DNA of 64,000 nucleotides, taken from Alcanivorax limicola (GTDB lineage Bacteria; Pseudomonadota; Gammaproteobacteria; Pseudomonadales; Alcanivoracaceae). The stretch spans positions 434,001 to 498,000 of the forward strand of contig NZ_JAIOUB010000002.1 of assembly GCF_019931215.1 (NCBI RefSeq), in the 5' to 3' direction. Positions 39,894 through 48,130 of this stretch are shown here, piece after piece. Made by a program: the position numbers and the translations under genes. Numbering within the stretch: the stretch's first letter is position 1; each line of letters opens with the position of its first letter. The notes under the pieces are model-generated. The model saw only the letters and a program-made list of their open reading frames with translations, ran no database searches and was not told the DNA's origin.

Positions 39894-42035
39894 ATGAATA
39901 GCAAAGTGCACAAAAACAGAATAATGCGTCAGGTGCGTCGGCTCGCCGTTGCAGTGGGGGTGCCCGGCATACTGCTGATGAGCAACGTGGCGCTGGCGGG
40001 TGGCGGTGATTGTGGCTCGCCGGATCCGGTGATTGATCGGCAAGACCCTTTTTGTGGCGGCTACATCTTGCCGTTCCTGTCGCCCGGCAATGACAGCCGT
40101 TCCAACCTGTTGATGATGATGTGGGCGCACCACGGTGTGCCGGCCTCCGGGGCGGGAACCGACGACAGCGAGTATGCGCCCTCCTCAGAGCCGCCGTACG
40201 TGTATCACGATTTCCGTATGCATCCCTATGCTCGGTGGCGTGAGGTGCAGCAGCAGGAATCCGACAGGTTGTCGGCGGTCGCTGCATCAATCGGTGTTGC
40301 GCCGCAACAGTTGGCCGCAGTGCGCGAGCGTCTTGATGGTTATCTGTGGGGGCTTTGTGCCAGTAACGGCTATCGCGCGTCGGCGGACTATCTTGAGGCG
40401 CTGCAGGCTGCGGATATGCCGGAGGAAGACCGAACCGCCCTGGCCCATGCGCGACTGAACATGGCCGGTCTTTGCACTAACCGGCTTGACGGGATATCGC
40501 CGCCTGACGTTTCAGAAAACGCCAATGCGATGGCGTTCAGTAAGTACCTGCGTGGTGCTGTGTATTTTTATCGCGAACAGCATGCCGACGCGGCGGATAC
40601 CTTTGCCGGAGTGAAAGAGGTATCGGCACCCTGGGTGGCAGAAGCGGCAACCTACATGCAGGCGCGTGCGAGCCTGAATCTTGCTCAGCAAAGTGCCATG
40701 GAGCAGTGGTATTTCCAGCGTGAGAATGCAGACAGGGAAGAGCTTGACCGGACGCGCGCGTTGTTCGACGCATACCTGGCGGCGTTTCCTGACGGGCAAT
40801 ACGCCGCGTCGGCCAACGGGCTGTTTCGTCGCATTTACTGGCTGCAGGATGATCAGGTTGCTGCCGGGGAGGCCTATGCCGAGGCGCTATTCAGCGCGGC
40901 GCCTGAGGATCTGCTGGAGCTGGTCAGTGAAGTCGATCTGCGCTACCTCACCGATCAGGACGCGCTGGCGCCGATGCCGCTGCCGGTGTTCATGATGGTG
41001 CGGCAGATGCAGGGGCTGCGTTCATGGCCCACGCCGGAGGAGCCCTTCTCTGCGGAAAACCTGCAGGCAAGTTACGCCGGTTTTTCTGACGCGCAAGCAT
41101 TGAGCGACCTGGTGGTGCTTGCCTGGCATCTTTTTTCAGAGGAGGCCTATGACACAGTGATTGCGCAAACGGACGATGACGATTTCGAGGCGCTTGATCT
41201 GGTCGGCTTCAGCAGAGCCATGTATCGGGGCATCGCGCTACATCGTGAAAGCCGGTGGGCGCAGGCCGAACAACATTGGCGGGCGCTGGCGCAAGCTGTC
41301 CGGGAAGAGCCGCTGTGGGCGACAACGGCGGAACTGGGCCTGGCAATAGCGTTGGAGGGCGGCGGGCGCCTGAATGTGATGTTCGCGCCGGACTCGCCGG
41401 TGCAGGAGCTGTCTTACCGTTTGCCCGCGATCTATTTCACGGCGTCAGCAGAGGTCCTTGAACAGGTTATTGCGCACAGCGATAACGTTGTCGAGCGCCG
41501 CGTTGCGCGGGCCCGTTTGCTGCGTGAGCATCTGTCGCGGGGGCAGTATCAGGCGTATCTGGCGGCGCGTGCCATTCCGGAAAACCCGGAAGATGGGGCG
41601 CACTGGCGCTATTCCCGTGAGATGACCGACGACGATTATCCCTGCCCTGATACCCTGGCACTGGCTGAACAATTGAGTGCCACGCCGCAAGCGCCGCGCC
41701 TGCTCAATTGCCTGGCCAATGTCATTGATCCTCGCCGGGTTGACTCGCCCTTTACCCATCGTCCTCGTGGCCACAGTCCGGGGGCTTTCCCGAATCAGTT
41801 TGAAGGATCACCGCGTAGCGCCATGAGTGTGTACATGGCGGTCATAGAGCGTGAGGATGCCGCGCCAGACGACAAGGCTTACGCATTATATCGTGCGATC
41901 AATTGTTATCTCCGTGGCAGCAACCGGTGCGGTAGTGAGCAAGTTGAACAGGCCACGCGCGCACGCTGGTTCTCGCGTTTGAAGAACCGGCATGCCGACA
42001 CCGTCTGGGCTGAGCGACAGAAGTACTACTGGTGA
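39894..42035 (+). CDS. Secreted TPR-like helical protein of unknown function
   Basis: A 713-residue protein from the ATG at 39894; an upstream ATG at 39813 would add a basic leader. A signal peptide (RRLAVAVGVPGILLMSNVALA) is followed by a mature part with a Cys-rich start (GDCGSPDPVIDRQDPFCGG). Repeated helix pairs of TPR/Sel1-like character run through the body (for example YFYREQHADAADTF, RWAQAEQHWRALAQAVREE), so the protein is probably a periplasmic scaffold. The next gene starts within its stop codon (GTGA), a lipoprotein with which it is probably co-expressed. No known family. Confidence 0.7.
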   Translation: MNSKVHKNRIMRQVRRLAVAVGVPGILLMSNVALAGGGDCGSPDPVIDRQDPFCGGYILPFLSPGNDSRSNLLMMMWAHHGVPASGAGTDDSEYAPSSEPPYVYHDFRMHPYARWREVQQQESDRLSAVAASIGVAPQQLAAVRERLDGYLWGLCASNGYRASADYLEALQAADMPEEDRTALAHARLNMAGLCTNRLDGISPPDVSENANAMAFSKYLRGAVYFYREQHADAADTFAGVKEVSAPWVAEAATYMQARASLNLAQQSAMEQWYFQRENADREELDRTRALFDAYLAAFPDGQYAASANGLFRRIYWLQDDQVAAGEAYAEALFSAAPEDLLELVSEVDLRYLTDQDALAPMPLPVFMMVRQMQGLRSWPTPEEPFSAENLQASYAGFSDAQALSDLVVLAWHLFSEEAYDTVIAQTDDDDFEALDLVGFSRAMYRGIALHRESRWAQAEQHWRALAQAVREEPLWATTAELGLAIALEGGGRLNVMFAPDSPVQELSYRLPAIYFTASAEVLEQVIAHSDNVVERRVARARLLREHLSRGQYQAYLAARAIPENPEDGAHWRYSREMTDDDYPCPDTLALAEQLSATPQAPRLLNCLANVIDPRRVDSPFTHRPRGHSPGAFPNQFEGSPRSAMSVYMAVIEREDAAPDDKAYALYRAINCYLRGSNRCGSEQVEQATRARWFSRLKNRHADTVWAERQKYYW

Positions 42036-42781
42036 AGCGGCGTCGGGCGAGCCTGTTGCTGTGTGCCCTCCCCCTGTTGGCAGGGTGCGCGCCGCCTGAT
42101 GCGCCTCCCGGGCATGTCGAGGCGGAGCGTTACGCGGCCTTCTGGCTTTGGGCGGGCGTGGCGCCCCAGGCCGTTGTGGAGACGGCCGAACGTCTCTACC
42201 TGTTCCAGGGGGAACGTGTGCGCCACCGCGGTGAGGCGGTGATGCAGCCATTGGGGCCGCTACCGACGGCTATGGCCAACGACTCGGTATGGTTGGTGTT
42301 TCGCTCTGAGACCATTGATCAGACAGATGAGCAGGTGCAGTTTTTTGTCAGCGCCATGCTGGGTGCGGCGCAGCGTTGGGAGCGTCTCGGTACAGATATC
42401 GAAGGCATACAGATCGACTTCGATGCGCGGACCTATGCGCTGGAGGAGTATGCAGATTTCCTGCGCCGCGTGCGTGCCGCGCTGCCCGCGCGCTACAAGT
42501 TGAGTATTACCGGCCTGATGGATTGGGCCAGCACGGGTGGCGTCGAGACGCTGAATGCTCTGGAGGGTGTGCTGGATGAGGTGGTCGTGCAAACCTATCA
42601 GGGCTGGCACACGGTGCCGGACTATGCGGCCTATCTCCCGGCTCTGGCGAGGCTGACATTGCCCTTTCGCGTCGGCCTGATTCAGCATGGTCAGTGGGCC
42701 CCCGCATGGGAGGCCCGGCTGGCCCGTAACCCGGCATTCCGGGGCTGTGTTGTTTTTCTGGTCAACGACAGGGGGCGTTGA
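42032..42781 (+). CDS. DUF3142-like lipoprotein
   Basis: A 249-residue lipoprotein with signal peptide and lipobox LLAGC (Cys19). The mature domain carries GIQIDFDARTY, FLRRVRAALPARYKLSITGLMDW and VVVQTYQGWHTV, the pattern of DUF3142, a TIM-barrel-like family resembling glycoside hydrolases. The GTG start overlaps the preceding stop (GTGA) and lies in the same operon. The Asp in IDFD may be functionally important. Enzyme activity has not been shown for the family. Confidence 0.78.
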   Translation: MKRRRASLLLCALPLLAGCAPPDAPPGHVEAERYAAFWLWAGVAPQAVVETAERLYLFQGERVRHRGEAVMQPLGPLPTAMANDSVWLVFRSETIDQTDEQVQFFVSAMLGAAQRWERLGTDIEGIQIDFDARTYALEEYADFLRRVRAALPARYKLSITGLMDWASTGGVETLNALEGVLDEVVVQTYQGWHTVPDYAAYLPALARLTLPFRVGLIQHGQWAPAWEARLARNPAFRGCVVFLVNDRGR

Positions 42782-42858
42782 TGAAACAGGGTGACGACCT
42801 GCACGCCATCAGCCTGGGTATGCGCTACGGCTGCTTCTCCCCGGACCGACTGCTCTGA
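42781..42858 (+). CDS. Possible 25-codon peptide coupled to the DUF3142 gene
   Basis: The ATG at 42781 shares its A with the stop of the preceding gene (TGATG). The frame encodes MKQGDDLHAISLGMRYGCFS and ends at TGA in 42856-42858. It may be a genuine leader peptide or the remnant of a longer gene broken near an exact 15-bp tandem duplication that follows it. Confidence 0.25.
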   Translation: MKQGDDLHAISLGMRYGCFSPDRLL

Positions 42859-42886
42859 TAGGGCCCGCGTCGATAGGGCCCGCGTC
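42857..42886. repeat. Exact 15-bp tandem duplication
   Basis: GATAGGGCCCGCGTC occurs twice without a gap (42857-42871, 42872-42886) at the end of the short peptide frame. It is a recent duplication. Confidence 0.7.
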
Positions 42887-42906
42887 AGATGCTCTCAGGT
42901 TGGACG

Positions 42907-43239
42907 TCAGTTTGTCTCACCGTTGATCTGCCTGGTATCCCAATGCGCGGTAATGGGATTGCAGCTGCCGGTCAGGCGTGAACGGATACCGATCGCGTGC
43001 TGTTCGCCGACGCTGACGGCGTCGCGGGGTTGCGGTAGTGCCAGCAGATCACCCTCTGCGACGTTGGCCGGTCCCTCGATGGTCAGAATCCGGAGCACGG
43101 TATAACCCTCGTCCAGGGATTCGACGTGGACCTGGGCACCGACCGGCTCACTGTATTCACACGGCCCGCCCACAACTGGCACGCAGCCGCTGGCGAGGAT
43201 GCTGACGGGCAGGATAAGGCTGAGAATGTTGAGGCGCAT
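42907..43239 (-). CDS. Small lipoprotein of unknown function
   Basis: A 110-residue protein with a lipoprotein signal peptide and lipobox LASGC (Cys19). The mature ~90 residues include CEYSEPVGAQVHVESLDEGYTVL, GPANVAEGDLLAL and a second Cys near the end (SRLTGSCNPIT), so a disulfide with Cys27 is possible. The beta-rich composition suggests a compact periplasm-facing domain. It is convergent with the DUF3142 operon and divergent from alkB. No family recognised. Confidence 0.7.
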   Translation of the reverse strand: MRLNILSLILPVSILASGCVPVVGGPCEYSEPVGAQVHVESLDEGYTVLRILTIEGPANVAEGDLLALPQPRDAVSVGEQHAIGIRSRLTGSCNPITAHWDTRQINGETN

Positions 43240-43372
43240 GGTGACCTTCCGGGGTTGCCTTCACTGTAAGAGGGACACGGTTGCCCGCCTGCACGGGCCC
43301 GGATGCCCCGGCTTGGCTGTGGGGCCTGAATGCTGCGTCAGAGCGGCCACATGGCTATGGCACCATCAATTG

Positions 43373-43390
43373 TTACATTGGCCGATGTAA
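43373..43390. promoter_or_regulatory. 18-bp palindrome upstream of alkB, candidate operator
   Basis: TTACAT and ATGTAA arms are separated by TGGCCG, whose central GGCC is itself palindromic, so 16 of 18 positions are symmetric. It lies 30-47 bp upstream of the alkB ATG, overlapping the expected promoter. Symmetry and length fit a dimeric GntR- or TetR-type repressor. Confidence 0.6.
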
Positions 43391-43419
43391 TAATCATAAC
43401 AGCCTTGCAGGAGTCGCCT

Positions 43420-44568
43420 ATGTTAGGGCGTTTGGACCCGGATCGGGTACTCAGATTGAAGAAATGGGGTTATCTGGCGTTCTGGCTGACGGTGCTGCCG
43501 ATCCTGCCCATGAGTGCCATGATTGGCCGCGAATCCGGTACTCAGGATTACTGGGCCTGGTTCATCTATGTCGTCATCTTCGGCATCGTGCCGATTCTGG
43601 ATTACATCGTCGGCAAGGACCCGTCGAACCCGAACGAAGAAGTGCAGGTGCCGGCCATGACGGAGGAGCGCATTTATCGTGTGCTGACGTTGTTGATGGT
43701 GCCGATCTGGTTCGGTGTGCTGCTCTACAGTGGCTGGGTCTTCATCAACAATGACTACAGCTGGCTCGGCCAGCTCGGCTGGATCGTGTCCATCGGCACC
43801 GTGGGTGGTGTGATTGCCATCAATCTGGCGCACGAGCTGATCCACAAGGACCCGAAGATCGAGAACTGGGCCGGTGGCCTGTTGCTGGCGAGTGTGACTT
43901 ATGCCGGCTTCAAGGTGGAGCATGTGCGTGGGCACCACGTGACGGTGTCGACGCCGGAAGATGCCTCCTCGTCCCGCTATGATCAGGGCGTTTATGCGTT
44001 TCTGCTGCGTGCGTTCCCGCACAACTTCGTCAACGCCTGGAAGCTGGAAGCCGCGTATCTGAAGCGCAAGGGCAAGCAGGTGATCAGCCGGCATAACGAA
44101 CTGATCTGGTGGTACGGGATTTCTGCGGGCATGGCCGTGTTGTTCGGGCTGTTGTTCGGCTGGATGGGTGTCGTGTTCTTCCTGGGCCAGAGTTTTGTGG
44201 CGGCGTTTACACTGGAAGTGATCAACTATATCGAGCACTACGGGCTGCATCGCCGGGTGCTGGAGAATGGCCGCTATGAACGGGTGACCCCGGCGCACAG
44301 CTGGAACTCCAACTACTTCCTGACCAATCTGGCGCTGTTCCAGTTGCAGCGGCACAGCGATCACCATGCTTACGCCAAGCGTCGCTATCAGGTGCTGCGG
44401 CATTACGAAGAGAGCCCGCAGCTGCCCGGTGGCTATGCCAGCATGTACGTGTTGGCGCTGTTCCCGCCGCTGTGGAAAAAAGTCATGAACCCCCGCGTGG
44501 CCGCCTACTACGAAGGCGAAATGGACCAGCTGTTCCGCAACAGCAAACGCGTCAACAACATCGCCTGA
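43420..44568 (+). CDS. alkB: Alkane 1-monooxygenase (integral-membrane di-iron)
   Basis: A 382-residue membrane hydroxylase that oxidises the terminal methyl of n-alkanes, taking electrons from rubredoxin. All His-box motifs are present: HELIH (138-142), EHVRGHH (167-173), LQRHSDHH and the AlkB signature NYIEHYGLHR. Six transmembrane helices are expected. At the position of Trp55 of the GPo1 enzyme, known to limit chain length, this protein has Ile53, suggesting longer alkanes may fit. The start follows AGGAG by seven bases. No rubredoxin, reductase or alkane regulator gene lies next to it. Confidence 0.96.
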   Translation: MLGRLDPDRVLRLKKWGYLAFWLTVLPILPMSAMIGRESGTQDYWAWFIYVVIFGIVPILDYIVGKDPSNPNEEVQVPAMTEERIYRVLTLLMVPIWFGVLLYSGWVFINNDYSWLGQLGWIVSIGTVGGVIAINLAHELIHKDPKIENWAGGLLLASVTYAGFKVEHVRGHHVTVSTPEDASSSRYDQGVYAFLLRAFPHNFVNAWKLEAAYLKRKGKQVISRHNELIWWYGISAGMAVLFGLLFGWMGVVFFLGQSFVAAFTLEVINYIEHYGLHRRVLENGRYERVTPAHSWNSNYFLTNLALFQLQRHSDHHAYAKRRYQVLRHYEESPQLPGGYASMYVLALFPPLWKKVMNPRVAAYYEGEMDQLFRNSKRVNNIA

Positions 44569-44598
44569 TCTCACAACATGGTGTGCGGAGGGTGCCTT

Positions 44599-44710
44599 GT
44601 AGGGTGTGCTGAGCATAGCGAAGCGCACCGGCACTTTCCGTGTCTTCCCTGGTTTGTGCAGTGCTCTGAACCTTTCGGTGCGCTTCGCCCTTCGGCTCAG
44701 CACACCCTAC
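44599..44710. repeat. Inverted pair of REP-like elements after alkB
   Basis: A 31-bp element at 44599-44629 and an inverted 34-bp copy at 44677-44710 share GTAGGGTGTGCTGAGC and GCGAAGCGCACC and differ only in the middle. A third copy lies at 18504-18534. Together they form a large cruciform between the convergent alkB and DUF5924 genes, a BIME-like structure that could also terminate transcription. Confidence 0.75.
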
Positions 44711-44717
44711 GGACATC

Positions 44718-45746
44718 CTACCGGGTGACCTGGAAGCGGAGGATGCCCAGGAGTTGGCCGCCTTCGGTGACGACTTGCACCTGCCAGCGGCCGACGGGGT
44801 CGGCGGGGAAGTGGCGTTTGCGGGTCCAGGCGCGGTAGCCGGCTTCGCGGCCGCCGCGAATATCCAGGGCGATCCGGTCCACCTGTTGCCCTTCATGCCG
44901 CCAGACATGGTAAATGCGTTCGTTAAGGCCGCGTGGTGCGTTGACGGCGGTGTAGGCGAACAACCCGTCGTGTTGTAACGCGTTGGCGTCGATGTGTCGG
45001 ATGCGATCTCCCGGGGTGCGCTGCGGGCCATCCATTTCCGTCGTGATGGCCACCTCGGTCAGGCGCAATGTTGCGGGCGGTACCCACAGTTGCGCGGCCC
45101 ACAGCGTGACGCCCAGGCTGGTCAGCATCAGCGCCAGCAGGGGCGCGCGCCACCAACGTCTCAGGGGCACAGTCTGGGACAGGCTGGGGAAGGACAGCAC
45201 CAGCGTAATGCCGATGGCCAGCGCGTAGCTCTGGGAGGTGGTCAGGTGAATGATGATGGGCAGCGCGGTAAGCAGCACGGCAAACAGCGTCAGGCTGTGA
45301 AAGCCCAGATACAGCCAGCGTCGGTTGCTGAGCCACTTGTAGTAGAGCGGGTCGACAATGGACACCAGCGCACCGATGGCCAGTAACCCGGTGAACACGA
45401 TCTGCCCGCTGGCCCAGGTGGTACTGAGAAAGAAAAACGGCAGCACAAAGAACAGGCTTTCCTGGTGCACCAGTTGGGTGGCGAATTTCAGTACGACGGG
45501 CGGCAGGTCAAAACCGAAGCGGCGGGCGATGCCGTCGCGCAGCAGGTTCTCCAGCGTCAGCCAGATCCAGCTGGCCAGCATCAGCGCCGCAATCACCTTG
45601 GCCAGCTCCGCCTGGCGATCCACCAGAATGAAGCTGGCCACCCCGGACAGGAAGCCGAACAGGGCGAGCGTGCCCGGGTAGCGCTCGGCGAGCGCGACCA
45701 GACGCAGGACAAGCGGCTTCACAATACCGGCGATGCGTGTCGACAT
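44718..45746 (-). CDS. Membrane protein with DUF5924-like and DUF2914 domains
   Basis: A 342-residue protein. Seven or eight transmembrane helices fill residues 1-215 (DUF5924-like). The C-terminal ~110 residues (WVPPATLRLTEVAITTEMDG, YHVWRHEGQQVDRIALDIRGGREAGYRAWTRK, VVTEGGQLLGILRF) form the periplasmic DUF2914 domain, a small beta-sandwich. The membrane part is probably a scaffold. Function unknown. It is convergent with alkB, separated by the REP-like pair. Confidence 0.82.
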   Translation of the reverse strand: MSTRIAGIVKPLVLRLVALAERYPGTLALFGFLSGVASFILVDRQAELAKVIAALMLASWIWLTLENLLRDGIARRFGFDLPPVVLKFATQLVHQESLFFVLPFFFLSTTWASGQIVFTGLLAIGALVSIVDPLYYKWLSNRRWLYLGFHSLTLFAVLLTALPIIIHLTTSQSYALAIGITLVLSFPSLSQTVPLRRWWRAPLLALMLTSLGVTLWAAQLWVPPATLRLTEVAITTEMDGPQRTPGDRIRHIDANALQHDGLFAYTAVNAPRGLNERIYHVWRHEGQQVDRIALDIRGGREAGYRAWTRKRHFPADPVGRWQVQVVTEGGQLLGILRFQVTR

Positions 45747-45920
45747 GGCGTCATCATAGGGGAGTCCGCGCCCGGCCGGCGCGCATCACTGCACCCTTTT
45801 ACGAAAGTTTTTTGCGCCGTAGGCCAATGGTGCGCCAGTGCCAGTGCCACTGCCGGGGTGGCGCGAATCGTTGACTGACGGCATCATGGGCGCCCTGTCG
45901 GTGGAGCGTGGGAAAGGGGC

Positions 45921-46901
45921 ATGCCGGATATTGTCGTGATGTTTTTCGTGCTGGGTCTGGTGGCCGGGCTGGCACGGTCTGATCTGAGTATTCCAAAAGC
46001 CGCCTACGATATTCTCAGTCTGTTGCTGATGCTGACCATTGGTCTCAAGGGTGGTATGGCGCTGCATGGCAATCTCACCTGGATTCTGGTGCCGCAACTG
46101 CTGGGCGTGCTGTTGTTGGGGCTGACGTTGCCACTGCTGCTGTTCCCGATTCTGACGCGGGTGGTGGGTCTGAGTCTGGCCAACAGTGCCAGCCTGACCG
46201 CGCATTATGGTTCGGTCAGCGCCGGAACCTTTGCGGTGGCGCTGGCGTTTGCGGAAACCCAGCAGCTGGAAGTGGCCGGTGAAGTGACCCTGTATCTGGT
46301 GCTGCTGGAGCTGCCGGCGATCCTGATGGCGATGATGCTGTATCGCCACTTCCGCGACCGTCGCGGTGGTGTGGGTGTGGCAACCGGCGCTGGCGAAGCC
46401 ATGCCGGCGGGTCAGCACTCGGGGGCGTCCCTCTGGCGCGAGGCGTTTACCAACCAGAGCGTGATCCTGCTGGTGGGTGGGGTGGTGATCGGCTGGATGT
46501 ATGGCCCGCAACAGGGCGCGCTGGTCACAGACCTGTTTACCGGGGGGTTCAAGGCGGTGTTGGCGCTGTTTCTGCTGGAGATGGGGCTGGTGGCGTCGGA
46601 GACGCTGAGCCGTTTATCCCGGGGCGATGTGCGGCTGGTGGTGTTTGCGTTGCTGGCGCCAATGCTGTTGGCGATACCGGGCATTCTGGTTGGCCACTGG
46701 CTGGGCCTGTCGCCGGGATCGGTGCTGATTCTTGCGAGCCTGACGGCCAGTGCGTCCTACATCGCAGCGCCGACCGCCGTGCGCGGCGCGATTCCGGAGG
46801 CGGACATCGGCCTGGCCATGCTGGCGGCCCTGGGGGTGACCTTCCCGTTCAATGTGATGGTCGGTATTCCCCTGTACCACCAGATCATTCAGTTGCTCTG
46901 A
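45921..46901 (+). CDS. SbtA-like sodium-dependent bicarbonate transporter family protein
   Basis: A 326-residue protein with about ten transmembrane helices and the SbtA family sequence pattern: LLMLTIGLKGGMAL, LTAHYGSVSAGTFAVAL and LTASASYIAAPTAVRGAIPEA. Cyanobacterial SbtA imports bicarbonate with Na+; substrates of proteobacterial members are not established. No SbtB-like PII gene is visible alongside. It starts 15 bases after a GGAAAGGGG site and is convergent with the aminotransferase. Confidence 0.85.
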   Translation: MPDIVVMFFVLGLVAGLARSDLSIPKAAYDILSLLLMLTIGLKGGMALHGNLTWILVPQLLGVLLLGLTLPLLLFPILTRVVGLSLANSASLTAHYGSVSAGTFAVALAFAETQQLEVAGEVTLYLVLLELPAILMAMMLYRHFRDRRGGVGVATGAGEAMPAGQHSGASLWREAFTNQSVILLVGGVVIGWMYGPQQGALVTDLFTGGFKAVLALFLLEMGLVASETLSRLSRGDVRLVVFALLAPMLLAIPGILVGHWLGLSPGSVLILASLTASASYIAAPTAVRGAIPEADIGLAMLAALGVTFPFNVMVGIPLYHQIIQLL

Positions 46902-46920
46902 GCCCGGCGGGGCAGCTGTG

Positions 46921-48048
46921 TCATGACAGCTGCTTCAGCGCCTCGCTCAGACGTCGCACAGTGCCGTCGATATCGTTGAGCTTGTCGAGACCGAACAGGC
47001 CGACGCGGAAGGTCTTGAAGCCAGCCGGCTCGTCGCACATCAGCGGGACACCGGCGGCGGTTTGCAGGCCCCGGCTCAGGAAGGCCTTGCCGGTGTGGAT
47101 GGCGTCGTCGTCGGTGTAGCAGACCACCACGCCGGGGGCTTCAAAGCCGGGCGCGGCCACGCTGGAAAAGCCCTGCTCTGCCAGCATGGCGCGCACCTGG
47201 CGACCAAGAGTGCGCTGGGCTTCGGCTATCTTGTCCAGGCCCAGTGCGCGGGTTTCCAGCATGCTGTCGCGGAACCGGGTCAGGGCGTCGGTGGGCATGG
47301 TGGCGTGATAGGCGTGGCCGCCGTTTTCATAGGCCTGCATGATCTGCAGCCATTTTTTCAGGTCGCAGGCGAAGCTGCTGCTGGTGGTGCCGTCGATGCG
47401 CGCCAGCGCGGTCTCGCTGAGCATCACCAGGGCGCTGCAGGGCGAGGCGCTCCAGCCTTTTTGCGGGGCGCTGATCAACACGTCCACGCCGGTGGCCTGC
47501 ATATCCACCCACAGGGTGCCGGAGGCGATGCAGTCGAGCACCAACAGGCCACCCACTGCGTGCACGGCATCTGCCATGGCGCGGATATAGTCGTCCGGCA
47601 GCAGCAGGCCGGCGGAGGTTTCCACGTGGGGCGCAAAGACCAGATCCGGCTTGGTGGCGTGGATGCTGGCCACCACCTCGTCGATGGGCGCCGGGGCGAA
47701 CGGTGCCCTGGCATCGGCGGAGGTCTGGCGCGCCTTGAGCACGGTTTCCTCGGCGGGGATGTTGCCCATGTCGAAGATCTGGCTCCAGCGGTAGCTGAAC
47801 CAGCCGTTGCGCACCACCAGGCAGTTGGCGTCATTGGCGAACTGCCGCGCTACCGCTTCCATACCGTAGGTGCCGCCACCGGGCACCACCACCACGCCTG
47901 CGGCCTTGTACACGTCCTTCAGGTTGCTGGAAATATCCCGCATCACCTGCTGGAAAGTCTGGGACATGTGGTTCAGGGAGCGGTCGTTGAAGACCACGGA
48001 ATACTCGAGCAGACCGTCGGGATCAACGCCGGGAAACTGGCGGGACAT
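46921..48048 (-). CDS. Class V PLP-dependent aminotransferase
   Basis: A 375-residue enzyme of the alanine-glyoxylate/serine-pyruvate type. The PLP Lys lies in SAPQKGWSASPC, preceded by the Asp in LVLDCIASGTLW that contacts the pyridine nitrogen. An N-terminal GGGTYGMEAVARQF cofactor segment is present. The start MSRQFPGVDPDGLLEYS has AGGAGAAAAACC upstream. Substrate unknown: photorespiratory-type glyoxylate use and aminophosphonate use both exist in this family. Confidence 0.88.
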   Translation of the reverse strand: MSRQFPGVDPDGLLEYSVVFNDRSLNHMSQTFQQVMRDISSNLKDVYKAAGVVVVPGGGTYGMEAVARQFANDANCLVVRNGWFSYRWSQIFDMGNIPAEETVLKARQTSADARAPFAPAPIDEVVASIHATKPDLVFAPHVETSAGLLLPDDYIRAMADAVHAVGGLLVLDCIASGTLWVDMQATGVDVLISAPQKGWSASPCSALVMLSETALARIDGTTSSSFACDLKKWLQIMQAYENGGHAYHATMPTDALTRFRDSMLETRALGLDKIAEAQRTLGRQVRAMLAEQGFSSVAAPGFEAPGVVVCYTDDDAIHTGKAFLSRGLQTAAGVPLMCDEPAGFKTFRVGLFGLDKLNDIDGTVRRLSEALKQLS

Positions 48049-48130
48049 GGTTTTTCTCCTGGCAACAGACGTGTGAAAGCGACCGCAATGATGCCGGTTT
48101 TCACGGGGCAGGGCCAATCAGACGTCAGCC

